Assembly: GCA_038236905.1 (NCBI GenBank)
Contig: JBBRZG010000174.1
Span: forward strand, 1 to 6,889
DNA: 6,889 bases
Direction: 5' to 3'
DNA from: UKL13-2 sp038236905
Lineage (GTDB): Bacteria > Pseudomonadota > Gammaproteobacteria > Burkholderiales > Usitatibacteraceae
Of the stretch, positions 1-5,855 are shown piece by piece. The position numbers were made by a program, and so were the translations under genes. The notes beneath the pieces are model-generated. The model was given only the letters and a program-made list of their open reading frames with translations. It was not told the DNA's origin and did no database searches. Within the stretch, counting starts at the first letter, position 1. Each line of letters begins with the position of its first letter.

Positions 1-51
1 ATTATCAAGATCCGCTTTTGAGTTGGCCATTTGCACATCGGCGATGTCCAC
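1..51 (-). CDS. Possible 5' end of a gene running off the left edge (partial, unidentified)
   Basis: After the stop of the glycosyltransferase, its own reading frame stays open for 41 codons to the window edge. Within it, a GTG codon at 51-49 is preceded by AAGG (minus strand, 61-58) at a 6-nt distance, a normal ribosome binding site. From that GTG the visible peptide is MDIADVQMANSKADLDN, which is polar, acidic and probably helical. Only 17 codons are visible, so no family can be named. The gene would lie about 70 bp downstream of the glycosyltransferase on the same strand, so the two could be co-transcribed. An in-frame ATG at 30-28 is a second possible start but has no ribosome binding site. 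The open frame could also be chance, since it is short. Confidence 0.3.
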   Translation of the reverse strand, partial: MDIADVQMANSKADLDN

Positions 52-123
52 ACGCCGCCTTAACTCATTTCGTGAATCAAGATGTCCACAGTCAACACTG
101 GCCACCAACAAATCATGTAACGA

Positions 124-2181
124 CTATTCTCGCTCCGGCCCCGGCGAAAATTTCAGATAGTACTGCTCGGCAAATAATGTTGGCGACGACGACGCTAGCG
201 GTACCGTAGTGGTGGCGGATCGAGAAATTTCGCGCGTGAGTAGCGGCTGGAGATAGCGACGACGATATGCCGAAGCCTTATCTGACGGAATCTCGTCGGC
301 GGTGTCATCCAGAGGTAACGTTGCAGCAGCCGCACGACATACCTTCACTAACGCGGCGTTCCAGATATCTGCCGCTGAATCCCATTCCAGTAATTCAACC
401 GCAGCGTAACCGGCCAAACGTTCTTTAAATGAGCCTAGGCGCGACGCGACAATCGGACGACCCGTGGCCATGGCCGCACTTAACGTATATGAAAAACTCT
501 CGGGAATTTGTGAGGGAAATAAAAATACATCCGGTTGTGCAAGTGCCATGCGCCGTGCCAGATCTTCATCGCGATAGCTCCCCGAGATCTCGACCGGCAA
601 ATACGGCCATTTCGGCACTGGGCGCGAGGTGTGACCCAGCAACGAAAAGGCCAGAGGCAAATCATGATCACGCGCATGGGTCGCACACGCCTCCAGCACA
701 TCCAGGCCTTTTTCGGGGGTCAAGCCACCGAGCAACATGACCTTAAAATCTCGCGCATGAACTGAGGACTGGAACACAAAATGCGGCCAAATTTCGAATT
801 TCTGCTGCGGAAAAAATTCCGTGATTCGATCAGCCAGATCCTGCGACGGGCTGATCACGCGTTCGGCTTTCGCCAACAAGTTGCCCAGACGAGTGCGCCA
901 TTCTGCGGCCGTCAGTCCCCACGCATGTTCACGAACGCTTGGCACCTCGTCTGCGGGCATGGCCGCACCTGAGGATAAGTGATATTGCGCGGTGATCGGA
1001 AAATAATCGTGCAAGGTGATATCAAGCGGAACCTGCAATCGCTCCGCCAACGTTAACACTTCAACCGGCAAGCCGTGCACGTGATGAAGGTGCATCCGCT
1101 CCACACCCAGATCAGTCAGAAATGCCAGCAGCTGATCAAACTCAGAACGCGCCTTAAAAAAAACTTGAAACGCTTCGCCGGTTCGCAACCACGTCAGCGA
1201 CAGCTTGTCACCGCGTTCGGGCCGCATTTGGATGACCTCACAGTCGTCCTCGATCAGCGTTGCCAGCTCCCGAACGTGCCGCGCCGTCCCGCCGCCCCAA
1301 GCGTGGGTCACCATCAAAATACGCGGACGACCGGACGATTTTAAGCGCGCAATATCAACGGCTCGACGATACGGTCGGGCGGGATCACGCTCAAAAAAAT
1401 CAGCAATGGTGGCCTGATAATCAGGATAGCGTTCGTCAATGATGGCTTGCGCAACACTTTTACGGCTCGTGGATTCATGTGCAAACGAGACTTCACCCTG
1501 ATGCGCCACAAACGTATCGGCGCATAAAACATGGCGATAGCCCGCGACCGCTGCGCGAAAGCACCAATCGTTTTCTTCGCCATAACCACGGCCAAACGCA
1601 GCTTCATCAAACGCGCCGATTTCGTTGATGGCGGCGCGACTCATCCACATACAAAAACCGACGCCGGTGGGAATTTCGACGCATTGCCGCGCGTTTGCTG
1701 CCGCAAATAATGCATCAAGCTTGGCTAATTCAGAATCGCTGGGCATCGGCTGACTTTCGCCGATTTTTGGATAGCTGCACAGCGTGGCGTTATTCGAAAA
1801 CGGTGTTATCGAGGCGATCACGCCGCCCATGCGGTCGGTCGTGCTTGCGTTGGCACAAGCCAATATACGATCCAGCCAATTGCCGTGCACCCGCGTATCG
1901 CTGTTGAGCAGCAATACATCACGCTTGGGGTGAAGCGCGATCGCGCGGTTGCAGGTGGCCACGAATCCCAAATTCTCTGGGTTCGTGAGCACCGTAACGT
2001 TAATCGTTTGGTTGGCTGTCAAACCAGAGAGGAACTCCGCCATACCCGGCTCGGGGCTTGCATCGTTGACGATGACCAGCTCATAAGGCGTGGTGCAGGC
2101 GTTTGCCAACACGCTTTCAATACATGCCTTGGTCTCGGCCAACCCGCGGTAGACGGGAATGATAATGTCAATGGGGTTCAC
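124..2181 (-). CDS. Two-domain glycosyltransferase (N-terminal GT2, C-terminal GT4)
   Basis: A 685-aa cytoplasmic or membrane-associated glycosyltransferase, probably used in making surface polysaccharide. Residues about 4-250 form a GT2 (GT-A fold) domain resembling rhamnosyltransferases: IDIIIPVYRG at the first strand, VIVNDAS with Asp40 for the nucleotide, LLNSDT (93-96 as the DxD-type metal site), and GEENDWCFRA (201-210) with the acidic general-base pair Glu202/Glu203. Residues about 286-615 form a GT4 (GT-B) domain: RILMVTHAWGGGTARHV with a glycine-rich loop, LLGGLTPEKGLDVL (483-496), and PESFSYTLSAAMATG (560-574). In the usual E-x7-E motif the first Glu (561) is kept but the second is Ala569. 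Such fusions can add two sugars in sequence. The start is GTG at 2181; an in-frame stop lies directly before it, so no longer form is possible. The Shine-Dalgarno is weak. The acceptor and sugar donors cannot be told from sequence. Confidence 0.9.
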   Translation of the reverse strand: MNPIDIIIPVYRGLAETKACIESVLANACTTPYELVIVNDASPEPGMAEFLSGLTANQTINVTVLTNPENLGFVATCNRAIALHPKRDVLLLNSDTRVHGNWLDRILACANASTTDRMGGVIASITPFSNNATLCSYPKIGESQPMPSDSELAKLDALFAAANARQCVEIPTGVGFCMWMSRAAINEIGAFDEAAFGRGYGEENDWCFRAAVAGYRHVLCADTFVAHQGEVSFAHESTSRKSVAQAIIDERYPDYQATIADFFERDPARPYRRAVDIARLKSSGRPRILMVTHAWGGGTARHVRELATLIEDDCEVIQMRPERGDKLSLTWLRTGEAFQVFFKARSEFDQLLAFLTDLGVERMHLHHVHGLPVEVLTLAERLQVPLDITLHDYFPITAQYHLSSGAAMPADEVPSVREHAWGLTAAEWRTRLGNLLAKAERVISPSQDLADRITEFFPQQKFEIWPHFVFQSSVHARDFKVMLLGGLTPEKGLDVLEACATHARDHDLPLAFSLLGHTSRPVPKWPYLPVEISGSYRDEDLARRMALAQPDVFLFPSQIPESFSYTLSAAMATGRPIVASRLGSFKERLAGYAAVELLEWDSAADIWNAALVKVCRAAAATLPLDDTADEIPSDKASAYRRRYLQPLLTREISRSATTTVPLASSSPTLFAEQYYLKFSPGPERE

Positions 2182-2215
2182 TTACGCTTTGTCTTTGATC
2201 CTGAAAGTAGCGCTG

Positions 2216-2243
2216 ATTATAGTGGACGCGATAGTGGGCTCAA
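2216..2243 (-). promoter_or_regulatory. Sigma-70 type promoter for the glycosyltransferase gene
   Basis: On the minus strand, TTGAGC (2243-2238) is followed after 16 bp by a perfect TATAAT (2221-2216). This is a good -35/-10 pair at near-optimal spacing and points at the glycosyltransferase start 35 bp further on, giving a leader of roughly 28 nt. It lies in the 92-bp gap after the transporter stop, so the glycosyltransferase need not depend on transcription from upstream. Confidence 0.6.
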
Positions 2244-2273
2244 TACTTCACGCGACTGACCACACTGACGCCG

Positions 2274-3218
2274 CTATCCCGCGCCAATTTCTGCAGATTC
2301 GCGGGACGTTCCGGCTCCCGACTGGCCAGCGCTGCGCGCGGATAAAAATATTCCCAGCAATAGCAAAGAAAAACCGGCCATCTGCAAGGGTTGAAAACGC
2401 TCGTCAAATATCCACCAAGCCATTAGCGCAGACGCAATCGGTTCTCCTAAAATAGCGACCGCGATAACCGTGGCGGGAGCGTGCTTTAGCGACCAGTTAA
2501 TACCGGTGTGACCGATTAATTGCGGGCCGATTGCCAGCCCGGCCAGGCAGGCCCAAGCGAGCCACGAAAAACCGACCAGCGGCACGTGGGCAACCAATGC
2601 ACAGGCCAGAAGCGTGAGTGCAGCGCTCGAATAAACCAGCCAGATATAGGCGAGCAAAGAAAACGTTTGGCGCAGCTTTCGCCCGATCAGCAGGTAACCG
2701 CAAACCGTCAACGACCCGACAATCGCGAGCGCGTTGCCCAGCATGGGGTTGCTGCCGACGTCCGCCATCGAGGCCCGTGCATCGGATAAAAATATCAGCG
2801 CACTACCGAGCATTGCCGAGGCAATTCCCACCAACAGCGAGCGATGCAAACGCTCGCGAAGGAAAAGCCACGATATCAGCGCAATCCATATCGGGTTGGT
2901 CGTCACCAGCGCGGTGCTGCTCGCGACCGAGGTATACGACAACGACGAAATCCACGACGCAAAATGTGCCGCTAGAAATACGCCTGAGGCCACGGCCAGC
3001 GCGGCCCCTTTAAGCGGTAACGCGCGAATTTCATGTCGCATGGCGGGTTTGGCCGCCACCATGAACGAGAGAATAATCGCGGCAATGCCCAAACGCCACA
3101 CCGCAATTGAAAGCGATGCAACACCTTCACCCAATGCGAGCCGAATCATGATGGCGGAGGTGGACACGATGACCACCGATGCGCCCAGCACCAACATGGG
3201 TAGCGCGCGAGAATTCAT
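2274..3218 (-). CDS. EamA-family (drug/metabolite transporter superfamily) permease
   Basis: A 314-aa inner-membrane protein with about ten hydrophobic helices and two EamA repeats, the standard DMT-superfamily length and layout. Repeat one covers about residues 8-146 and ends in the typical stretch SSTALVTTNPIWIALISWLF followed by RERL (101-124). Repeat two covers about 160-295 and ends in APATVIAVAILGEPIASAL followed by AWWIFDERF (247-275). The glutamate near the end of each repeat (LxxRERL and FDERF) is the family pattern. Members export amino acids, metabolites or drugs; the substrate here cannot be inferred. The last 20 residues are a polar Ser/Gly-rich tail outside the membrane part. 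The ATG at 3218 has only a weak ribosome binding site; an in-frame Met at residue 8 is an alternative start. It stands alone, with 223 bp before it and 92 bp after it. Confidence 0.9.
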   Translation of the reverse strand: MNSRALPMLVLGASVVIVSTSAIMIRLALGEGVASLSIAVWRLGIAAIILSFMVAAKPAMRHEIRALPLKGAALAVASGVFLAAHFASWISSLSYTSVASSTALVTTNPIWIALISWLFLRERLHRSLLVGIASAMLGSALIFLSDARASMADVGSNPMLGNALAIVGSLTVCGYLLIGRKLRQTFSLLAYIWLVYSSAALTLLACALVAHVPLVGFSWLAWACLAGLAIGPQLIGHTGINWSLKHAPATVIAVAILGEPIASALMAWWIFDERFQPLQMAGFSLLLLGIFLSARSAGQSGAGTSRESAEIGAG

Positions 3219-3441
3219 ATTATTTTTCTATTCAATGCGGCAAAGCGAAAAGAGCCAGCGATCAATTTGGCCGCCGGGTGCAGACGCTCGATGAAGAATG
3301 CTCATTGCAAAAGACTCAATGAGAAAGGTTAAAGCAGAAGAGCCGAGGAAAAGCGCGGGGGAAAAAATCAATGCCGCTACTTGATTTGGCGATTTAAGCA
3401 AGGCACCAATCCACCATTTTCGTCGATACTGACGACAACAA
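3219..3441. other. Intergenic region with a small inverted repeat
   Basis: This 223-bp spacer lies between the cysteine-rich protein stop and the transporter start. I see no convincing gene. It contains a perfect 7-bp inverted repeat, CTCATTG at 3301-3307 and CAATGAG at 3317-3323, with a 9-nt loop. There is no clear T-tract on either strand, so it is at best a weak terminator for the cysteine-rich gene or an operator for the transporter. A second short dyad (minus strand TCGTC/GACGA around 3420-3436) sits just after the cysteine-rich gene's stop. No clear -35/-10 pair for the transporter could be found. Confidence 0.4.
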
Positions 3442-3822
3442 TCAGTGTCCCATCGGGCTTTCGTTAGTGGTTTTCATGACACACTTCATGAAGGCGCGGC
3501 CCGGATTCGCTTCGCAGGTTCTAAACGCTTTTGTCTCGGCAACACAACTATCCGCCGATTTATTCGAAAGCTTGCCGCAATCAAGTGGGTTGGCAATCAA
3601 AAATTCGCGGTCACACGCAAAATGCTCATCAGATTTCAGTGATCCGCATTTTGCCGCCATCTTTACGTGGCGCTCACACCTTAATTTGTCGACGCCTTCT
3701 TTTTTATCGCAAGCCGGCACATGCTCGGCGGCATTAGCGACCGCTGCAAATGAAGAAAGTGCAAACGTCAACGCGAATAGGCTGGCTAATTTGGTGGTTT
3801 TTTTGGTGGCTGTATTTAGCAT
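3442..3822 (-). CDS. Secreted eight-cysteine protein with regular cysteine spacing, unknown family
   Basis: A 126-aa protein with a clear Sec signal peptide: TKKTTK basic start, hydrophobic core LASLFALTFALSSFAAV, and a probable signal peptidase I cut after ANA near residue 31, so it should be periplasmic or secreted. The mature part of about 95 residues is Lys/Glu/Asp-rich and has Cys at 38, 49, 59, 70, 82, 93, 103 and 114. The gaps are 11, 10, 11, 12, 11, 10 and 11, so two blocks of CX10C-X9-CX10C are joined by X11. About three helical turns separate neighbours, which suggests disulfide-pinned helices like the CX9C/CX10C hairpins known from eukaryotic CHCH proteins; that is an analogy only. 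I recognise no family. The ATG at 3822 is chosen because it puts the signal peptide first; the frame stays open upstream to a TTG at 3936. The Shine-Dalgarno is weak. The gene is 135 bp downstream of the three-gene operon and may have its own promoter. Confidence 0.75.
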   Translation of the reverse strand: MLNTATKKTTKLASLFALTFALSSFAAVANAAEHVPACDKKEGVDKLRCERHVKMAAKCGSLKSDEHFACDREFLIANPLDCGKLSNKSADSCVAETKAFRTCEANPGRAFMKCVMKTTNESPMGH

Positions 3823-3863
3823 TTCGATTTTCTTAGAGGTGGATATTTTGATGGCATGACTGT

Positions 3864-3909
3864 CCACCACAAAACGTCTAAGTTTATCATTTGCGCATAC
3901 CACCACAAA
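3864..3909. repeat. Pair of 10-bp direct repeats upstream of the cysteine-rich gene
   Basis: CCACCACAAA occurs at 3864-3873 and again at 3900-3909, start to start 36 bp (TTTGTGGTGG on the coding strand). They lie 42-87 bp upstream of the chosen start. A weak promoter-like pair, TTGTGG then 16 bp then TAAACT, begins inside the upstream copy. They could be an operator pair, but this is inference from position only. Confidence 0.4.
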
Positions 3910-3957
3910 CAGCTCCAGAACAACCGAACAATCCAAACAGGTTTCTCTGGCTTAAGG

Positions 3958-4452
3958 CTACTTTACTGAATAAAACGCATGACTCAGCTGGAATGGTTGG
4001 CCGTTGAACGCAGCCTGTGCACTAAGCTGCGGTGCGGTTGAACTGGGCCCAGAAAGACTCGGTGAGTGGGAACTTGGTACTGCGGAGCTTGGGCTGGCCG
4101 GTTGCCGTAACGGGGGCGATTTGGCTGCCGGTGACGGTTTTGCTGCCGCTAGGGACGTTGGCGCGGGCGGTGCAGATGCGGTTGCGGTCTGGCCAGATGC
4201 ACCCCCAGGCTGGGCAGATGCCACCACGGTCGAATCCACAGCGAGGTTGACATGGTCGCGCTTGAATGAAGCGCCTGCGGTCGACATCAGCGGCTCAATC
4301 ACGAGAAGTCCCGTCAACAATGCCCACAAGGCCATAAATGCAAGCGCTTTGAGCAGCGACCCTGCCTCGCCTTTAAACATGCCGCGACCCGCAAATTGCT
4401 CGGCATGGGCTGTTTTCTCATACGAAATCACGGTGGTAAATTGATTGTTCAT
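3958..4452 (-). CDS. Single-pass membrane protein with Pro/Ala/Ser-rich extracytoplasmic tail, unknown
   Basis: A 164-aa protein of unknown function. Residues 1-32 are polar and probably cytoplasmic. Residues about 33-52 (SLLKALAFMALWALLTGLLV) form one membrane helix. The rest should lie in the periplasm: a short charged patch (FKRDHVNL, 63-70), then about 75 residues made almost only of Pro, Ala and Ser with scattered Lys/Gln (78-146), and a less repetitive end, FNGQPFQLSHAFYSVK. The low-complexity part looks like an extended linker of the sort that crosses the periplasm, but no TonB or peptidoglycan-binding domain follows. The ATG at 4452 is chosen because GGAG lies 6 nt before it; an in-frame GTG at 4500 lacks that support. 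It follows the hotdog gene by 60 bp on the same strand and is the last gene of the operon. The complementary strand is also open over most of the gene, but only from a TTG start. Confidence 0.65.
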   Translation of the reverse strand: MNNQFTTVISYEKTAHAEQFAGRGMFKGEAGSLLKALAFMALWALLTGLLVIEPLMSTAGASFKRDHVNLAVDSTVVASAQPGGASGQTATASAPPAPTSLAAAKPSPAAKSPPLRQPASPSSAVPSSHSPSLSGPSSTAPQLSAQAAFNGQPFQLSHAFYSVK

Positions 4453-4458
4453 GATCAA

Positions 4459-4462
4459 CTCC
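4459..4462 (-). promoter_or_regulatory. Ribosome binding site fixing the start at 4452
   Basis: GGAG on the minus strand ends 6 nt before the ATG at 4452-4450. It selects this ATG over the in-frame GTG at 4500. The gene at 5402 has the same GGAG and 6-nt spacing. Confidence 0.7.
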
Positions 4463-4499
4463 AGACTATAAACTTGCGAAATATTGCAATGTTCAACCA

Positions 4500-4518
4500 C
4501 ATTAACCCAGCATTAACC
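4500..4518. repeat. Short tandem direct repeat CATTAACC at an operon junction
   Basis: CATTAACC occurs at 4500-4507 and 4511-4518, separated by CAG, a period of 11 bp. The right copy covers the TAA stop of the hotdog gene and the left copy lies just after it, in the 60-bp gap before the membrane-protein gene. One helical turn between copies would suit a protein binding site, but slippage duplication is as likely. Confidence 0.35.
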
Positions 4519-5196
4519 AACTGAGGTGCGTTGCGCTAATCCCGCCGCAAATTGTGCATCGAACCGTACCGAAACAGGGTGCGGCGTACTCGCCTCGGCA
4601 GCGTTGCTATTCACGCCTTGAATCATCGCGAGGCCGCGCTCGACAATACTTTCAATGCGTCGCGCGGCAAAGCGGTCGCGCTCGACGATCACGAACCGAA
4701 GCTGGCCCGCGGCAACGACTAGGCCGTCTACTTTTGCCTTGACCTCAAAAGTAACCGATCGGTCTTCCACAATTGAAACGTGGCCTGTTACCGCAACCAT
4801 ACTGCCGACAGCCGCAGCGTGATCGTGCTTGAGCAAAACTTCGGAACCCACCACCGATTCCGCCGCCGAATTAATGTGCGCGGCCAACTCACTCGCGCAA
4901 AGGTTTTCGATGGATGCGACCACGTGGGCGGTAACAAAACACCGCAACGATCTGCGATCCTCAACCGGCGCAATGGCTAAGCCGGGCAAATCATCGCGCG
5001 GCGTTAAATTTGGCGAGTCTGAGCGGTCTGCCGCGCTATCGCTATCAGCGACCAGTTCCAACGCATTTGCCTTGCTACGCGCAGCGTTAGAAGTCGCCGC
5101 TGCGTTGCGTCGCTCGCGCAACGCGTATGAGGTATCGGGAAACGGAATACGAAACCGCCCGTAAAGTGCAATTTCGCGGATGGCATTTTGGTTCAT
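4513..5196 (-). CDS. FlK-like hotdog-fold protein with N-terminal extension, catalytic Glu apparently replaced
   Basis: A 227-aa protein. Residues about 80-181 match the thioesterase-like hotdog family typified by fluoroacetyl-CoA thioesterase FlK: a helix LCASELAAHINSAAESVVG (99-117), then GSEVLLKHDHAAAVGSMVAV (117-136), where family members usually read VxHxAxTPxGxxV, then VEDRSVTFEVKAKVDGLVVA (143-162) and GQLRFVIVERDRFAARRI (164-181), the usual GxHERFVVxxxxF end. His124 aligns with the FlK active-site His. At the FlK Glu position (L-x-E-x-A in the helix) I read Asn109, and the FlK Thr position falls on Ala101/Ser102, so acyl-CoA thioesterase activity is doubtful. Residues 1-80 are an unusual extension, with ALYGRFRIPFPDTSYALRER followed by an Ala/Ser/Asp-rich, probably disordered part. 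Family members are usually about 130-140 aa. The ATG overlaps the stop of the preceding 69-aa gene by 4 bp (ATGA), so translation is coupled. There is no signal peptide. The ligand is unknown. Confidence 0.65.
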   Translation of the reverse strand: MNQNAIREIALYGRFRIPFPDTSYALRERRNAAATSNAARSKANALELVADSDSAADRSDSPNLTPRDDLPGLAIAPVEDRRSLRCFVTAHVVASIENLCASELAAHINSAAESVVGSEVLLKHDHAAAVGSMVAVTGHVSIVEDRSVTFEVKAKVDGLVVAAGQLRFVIVERDRFAARRIESIVERGLAMIQGVNSNAAEASTPHPVSVRFDAQFAAGLAQRTSVG

Positions 5197-5402
5197 GACA
5201 AAATTGCGTCCGAAACGTCGTTCAGATGGGTAGCGCCAAGCGGTGACGAAGGGAATGGCAATGTAGCAAGTTGCGCAACTGGCGGTATTGACGAAGGCTG
5301 CAACCCACCGGCTGGCAGAGAGACTTTGAAAACTGCAGTTTTATCCAACTGGCTACTCATCAACCCGCTCATGAACCACACCGCAAATAAATCAATACGC
5401 AT
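5193..5402 (-). CDS. Small protein of unknown function, first gene of the hotdog operon
   Basis: A 69-aa protein I do not recognise. It begins MRIDLFAVWFMSGLMSSQLD, a short hydrophobic stretch too short for a normal membrane helix, followed by a proline-, serine- and leucine-rich part (LPAGGLQPSSIPPVAQLATL and on) with no Cys and few charges. The case for it being real: the ATG at 5402 has GGAG 6 nt upstream, and its TGA shares an ATGA overlap with the start of the hotdog gene, the usual sign of translational coupling. A TTG four codons earlier is in frame but would lie across the ribosome binding site. It may act mainly as a leader that controls translation of the hotdog gene, or the small product may work with the next two proteins. 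Confidence 0.6.
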   Translation of the reverse strand: MRIDLFAVWFMSGLMSSQLDKTAVFKVSLPAGGLQPSSIPPVAQLATLPFPSSPLGATHLNDVSDAILS

Positions 5403-5408
5403 ATTCGG

Positions 5409-5412
5409 CTCC
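5409..5412 (-). promoter_or_regulatory. Ribosome binding site fixing the start at 5402
   Basis: GGAG on the minus strand stands 6 nt before the ATG at 5402-5400, within an AT-rich leader. It decides for this ATG against the in-frame TTG at 5414. Confidence 0.7.
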
Positions 5413-5486
5413 AATTTAAAATATTTTTACTTCCTTACCTATCTAAACGGGAACCACTGCCGAAAAGCGACATTTCGATGAAAATA

Positions 5487-5516
5487 AATTTACCTTTGTT
5501 CACAAATCGTCATCAA
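5487..5516 (-). promoter_or_regulatory. Possible promoter for the hotdog operon
   Basis: On the minus strand TTGATG (5516-5511), an 18-bp spacer and TAAATT (5492-5487) each match the sigma-70 consensus at four of six positions. A start about 7 nt later would give a leader of about 78 nt before the 69-aa gene. It is the best pair I could find upstream of the operon, but the region is AT-rich and such matches arise easily. Confidence 0.3.
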
Positions 5517-5855
5517 GCAACAGCAACGGTCTTGGCGCATTTTCCCCCTGTGAAGCCCGTCTTTTCTAGTGTTCAATTTCTTATATTTCATTATTTTAGG
5601 CGCCTCACAACGGGAATTTTCACTCTTTTTGCTTTTTTTCCTTTGCGCTCTTTTCGCACCTGAACCAAAAAGCCATCCATTGCTACCATCAGTACACTGC
5701 TAATCACTAAATCACGTCTGCATGAGATTGCGCTGAGCAATTGATGAATAATGCATGGGGCTTGTTTCAATTCAACTTTTTTGCACATTGCGATCTCTAA
5801 TTCTGGCTTTTTGTGCGCTGCAACAATTACAGCTTCTCAACTTTTTCCCCATTCT

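Larger units (their letters stand above)
5403..5855. other. AT-rich divergent intergenic region
   Basis: This 453-bp stretch separates the minus-strand operon from the plus-strand cysteine-cluster gene and must hold the start signals for both. It is visibly more AT-rich than the genes around it and has pyrimidine-rich runs on the plus strand at about 5620-5650. An 8-bp palindrome AGGCGCCT lies at 5598-5605. A minus-strand open frame of 65 codons (5788-5591) with a very basic C-terminus is present but not convincing as a gene. I see no tRNA, riboswitch or strong intrinsic terminator, and no clear promoter facing the plus-strand gene. Confidence 0.5.

Noticed and set aside
1341..1610. Minus-strand 89-codon frame inside the glycosyltransferase
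   Set aside because: It lies wholly within an intact glycosyltransferase frame on the same strand and is an out-of-frame shadow.
2618..3294. Plus-strand open frames (131 and 186 codons) opposite the EamA transporter
   Set aside because: They are antisense to an intact ten-helix transporter; the translations are polar, without domain signals, and overlap each other.
4004..4444. Plus-strand open frame of 146 codons opposite the Pro/Ala/Ser-rich membrane protein
   Set aside because: It starts with TTG, lacks a ribosome binding site and has no membrane or domain signal. The minus strand has an ATG with GGAG, a membrane helix and operon context. Repetitive GC-rich codons commonly open the opposite strand.
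4829..5164. Plus-strand open frame of 111 codons opposite the hotdog gene
   Set aside because: It is antisense to a well-matched hotdog domain and its translation shows no family features.
5598..5650. Palindrome AGGCGCCT followed by T-rich runs as an intrinsic terminator
   Set aside because: The palindrome has no loop for a hairpin, the T-rich runs begin about 20 nt later, and no plus-strand gene ends before it.
5478..5663. Plus-strand 61-codon frame in the divergent spacer
   Set aside because: No ribosome binding site, a Phe/Thr-rich translation from an AT-rich pyrimidine run, and no operon partner.
5751..5855. N-terminal extension of the cysteine-cluster protein from the ATG at 5751
   Set aside because: The 35 extra residues are encoded by AT-rich sequence unlike the rest of the gene, have no ribosome binding site and lie outside the expected family domain.
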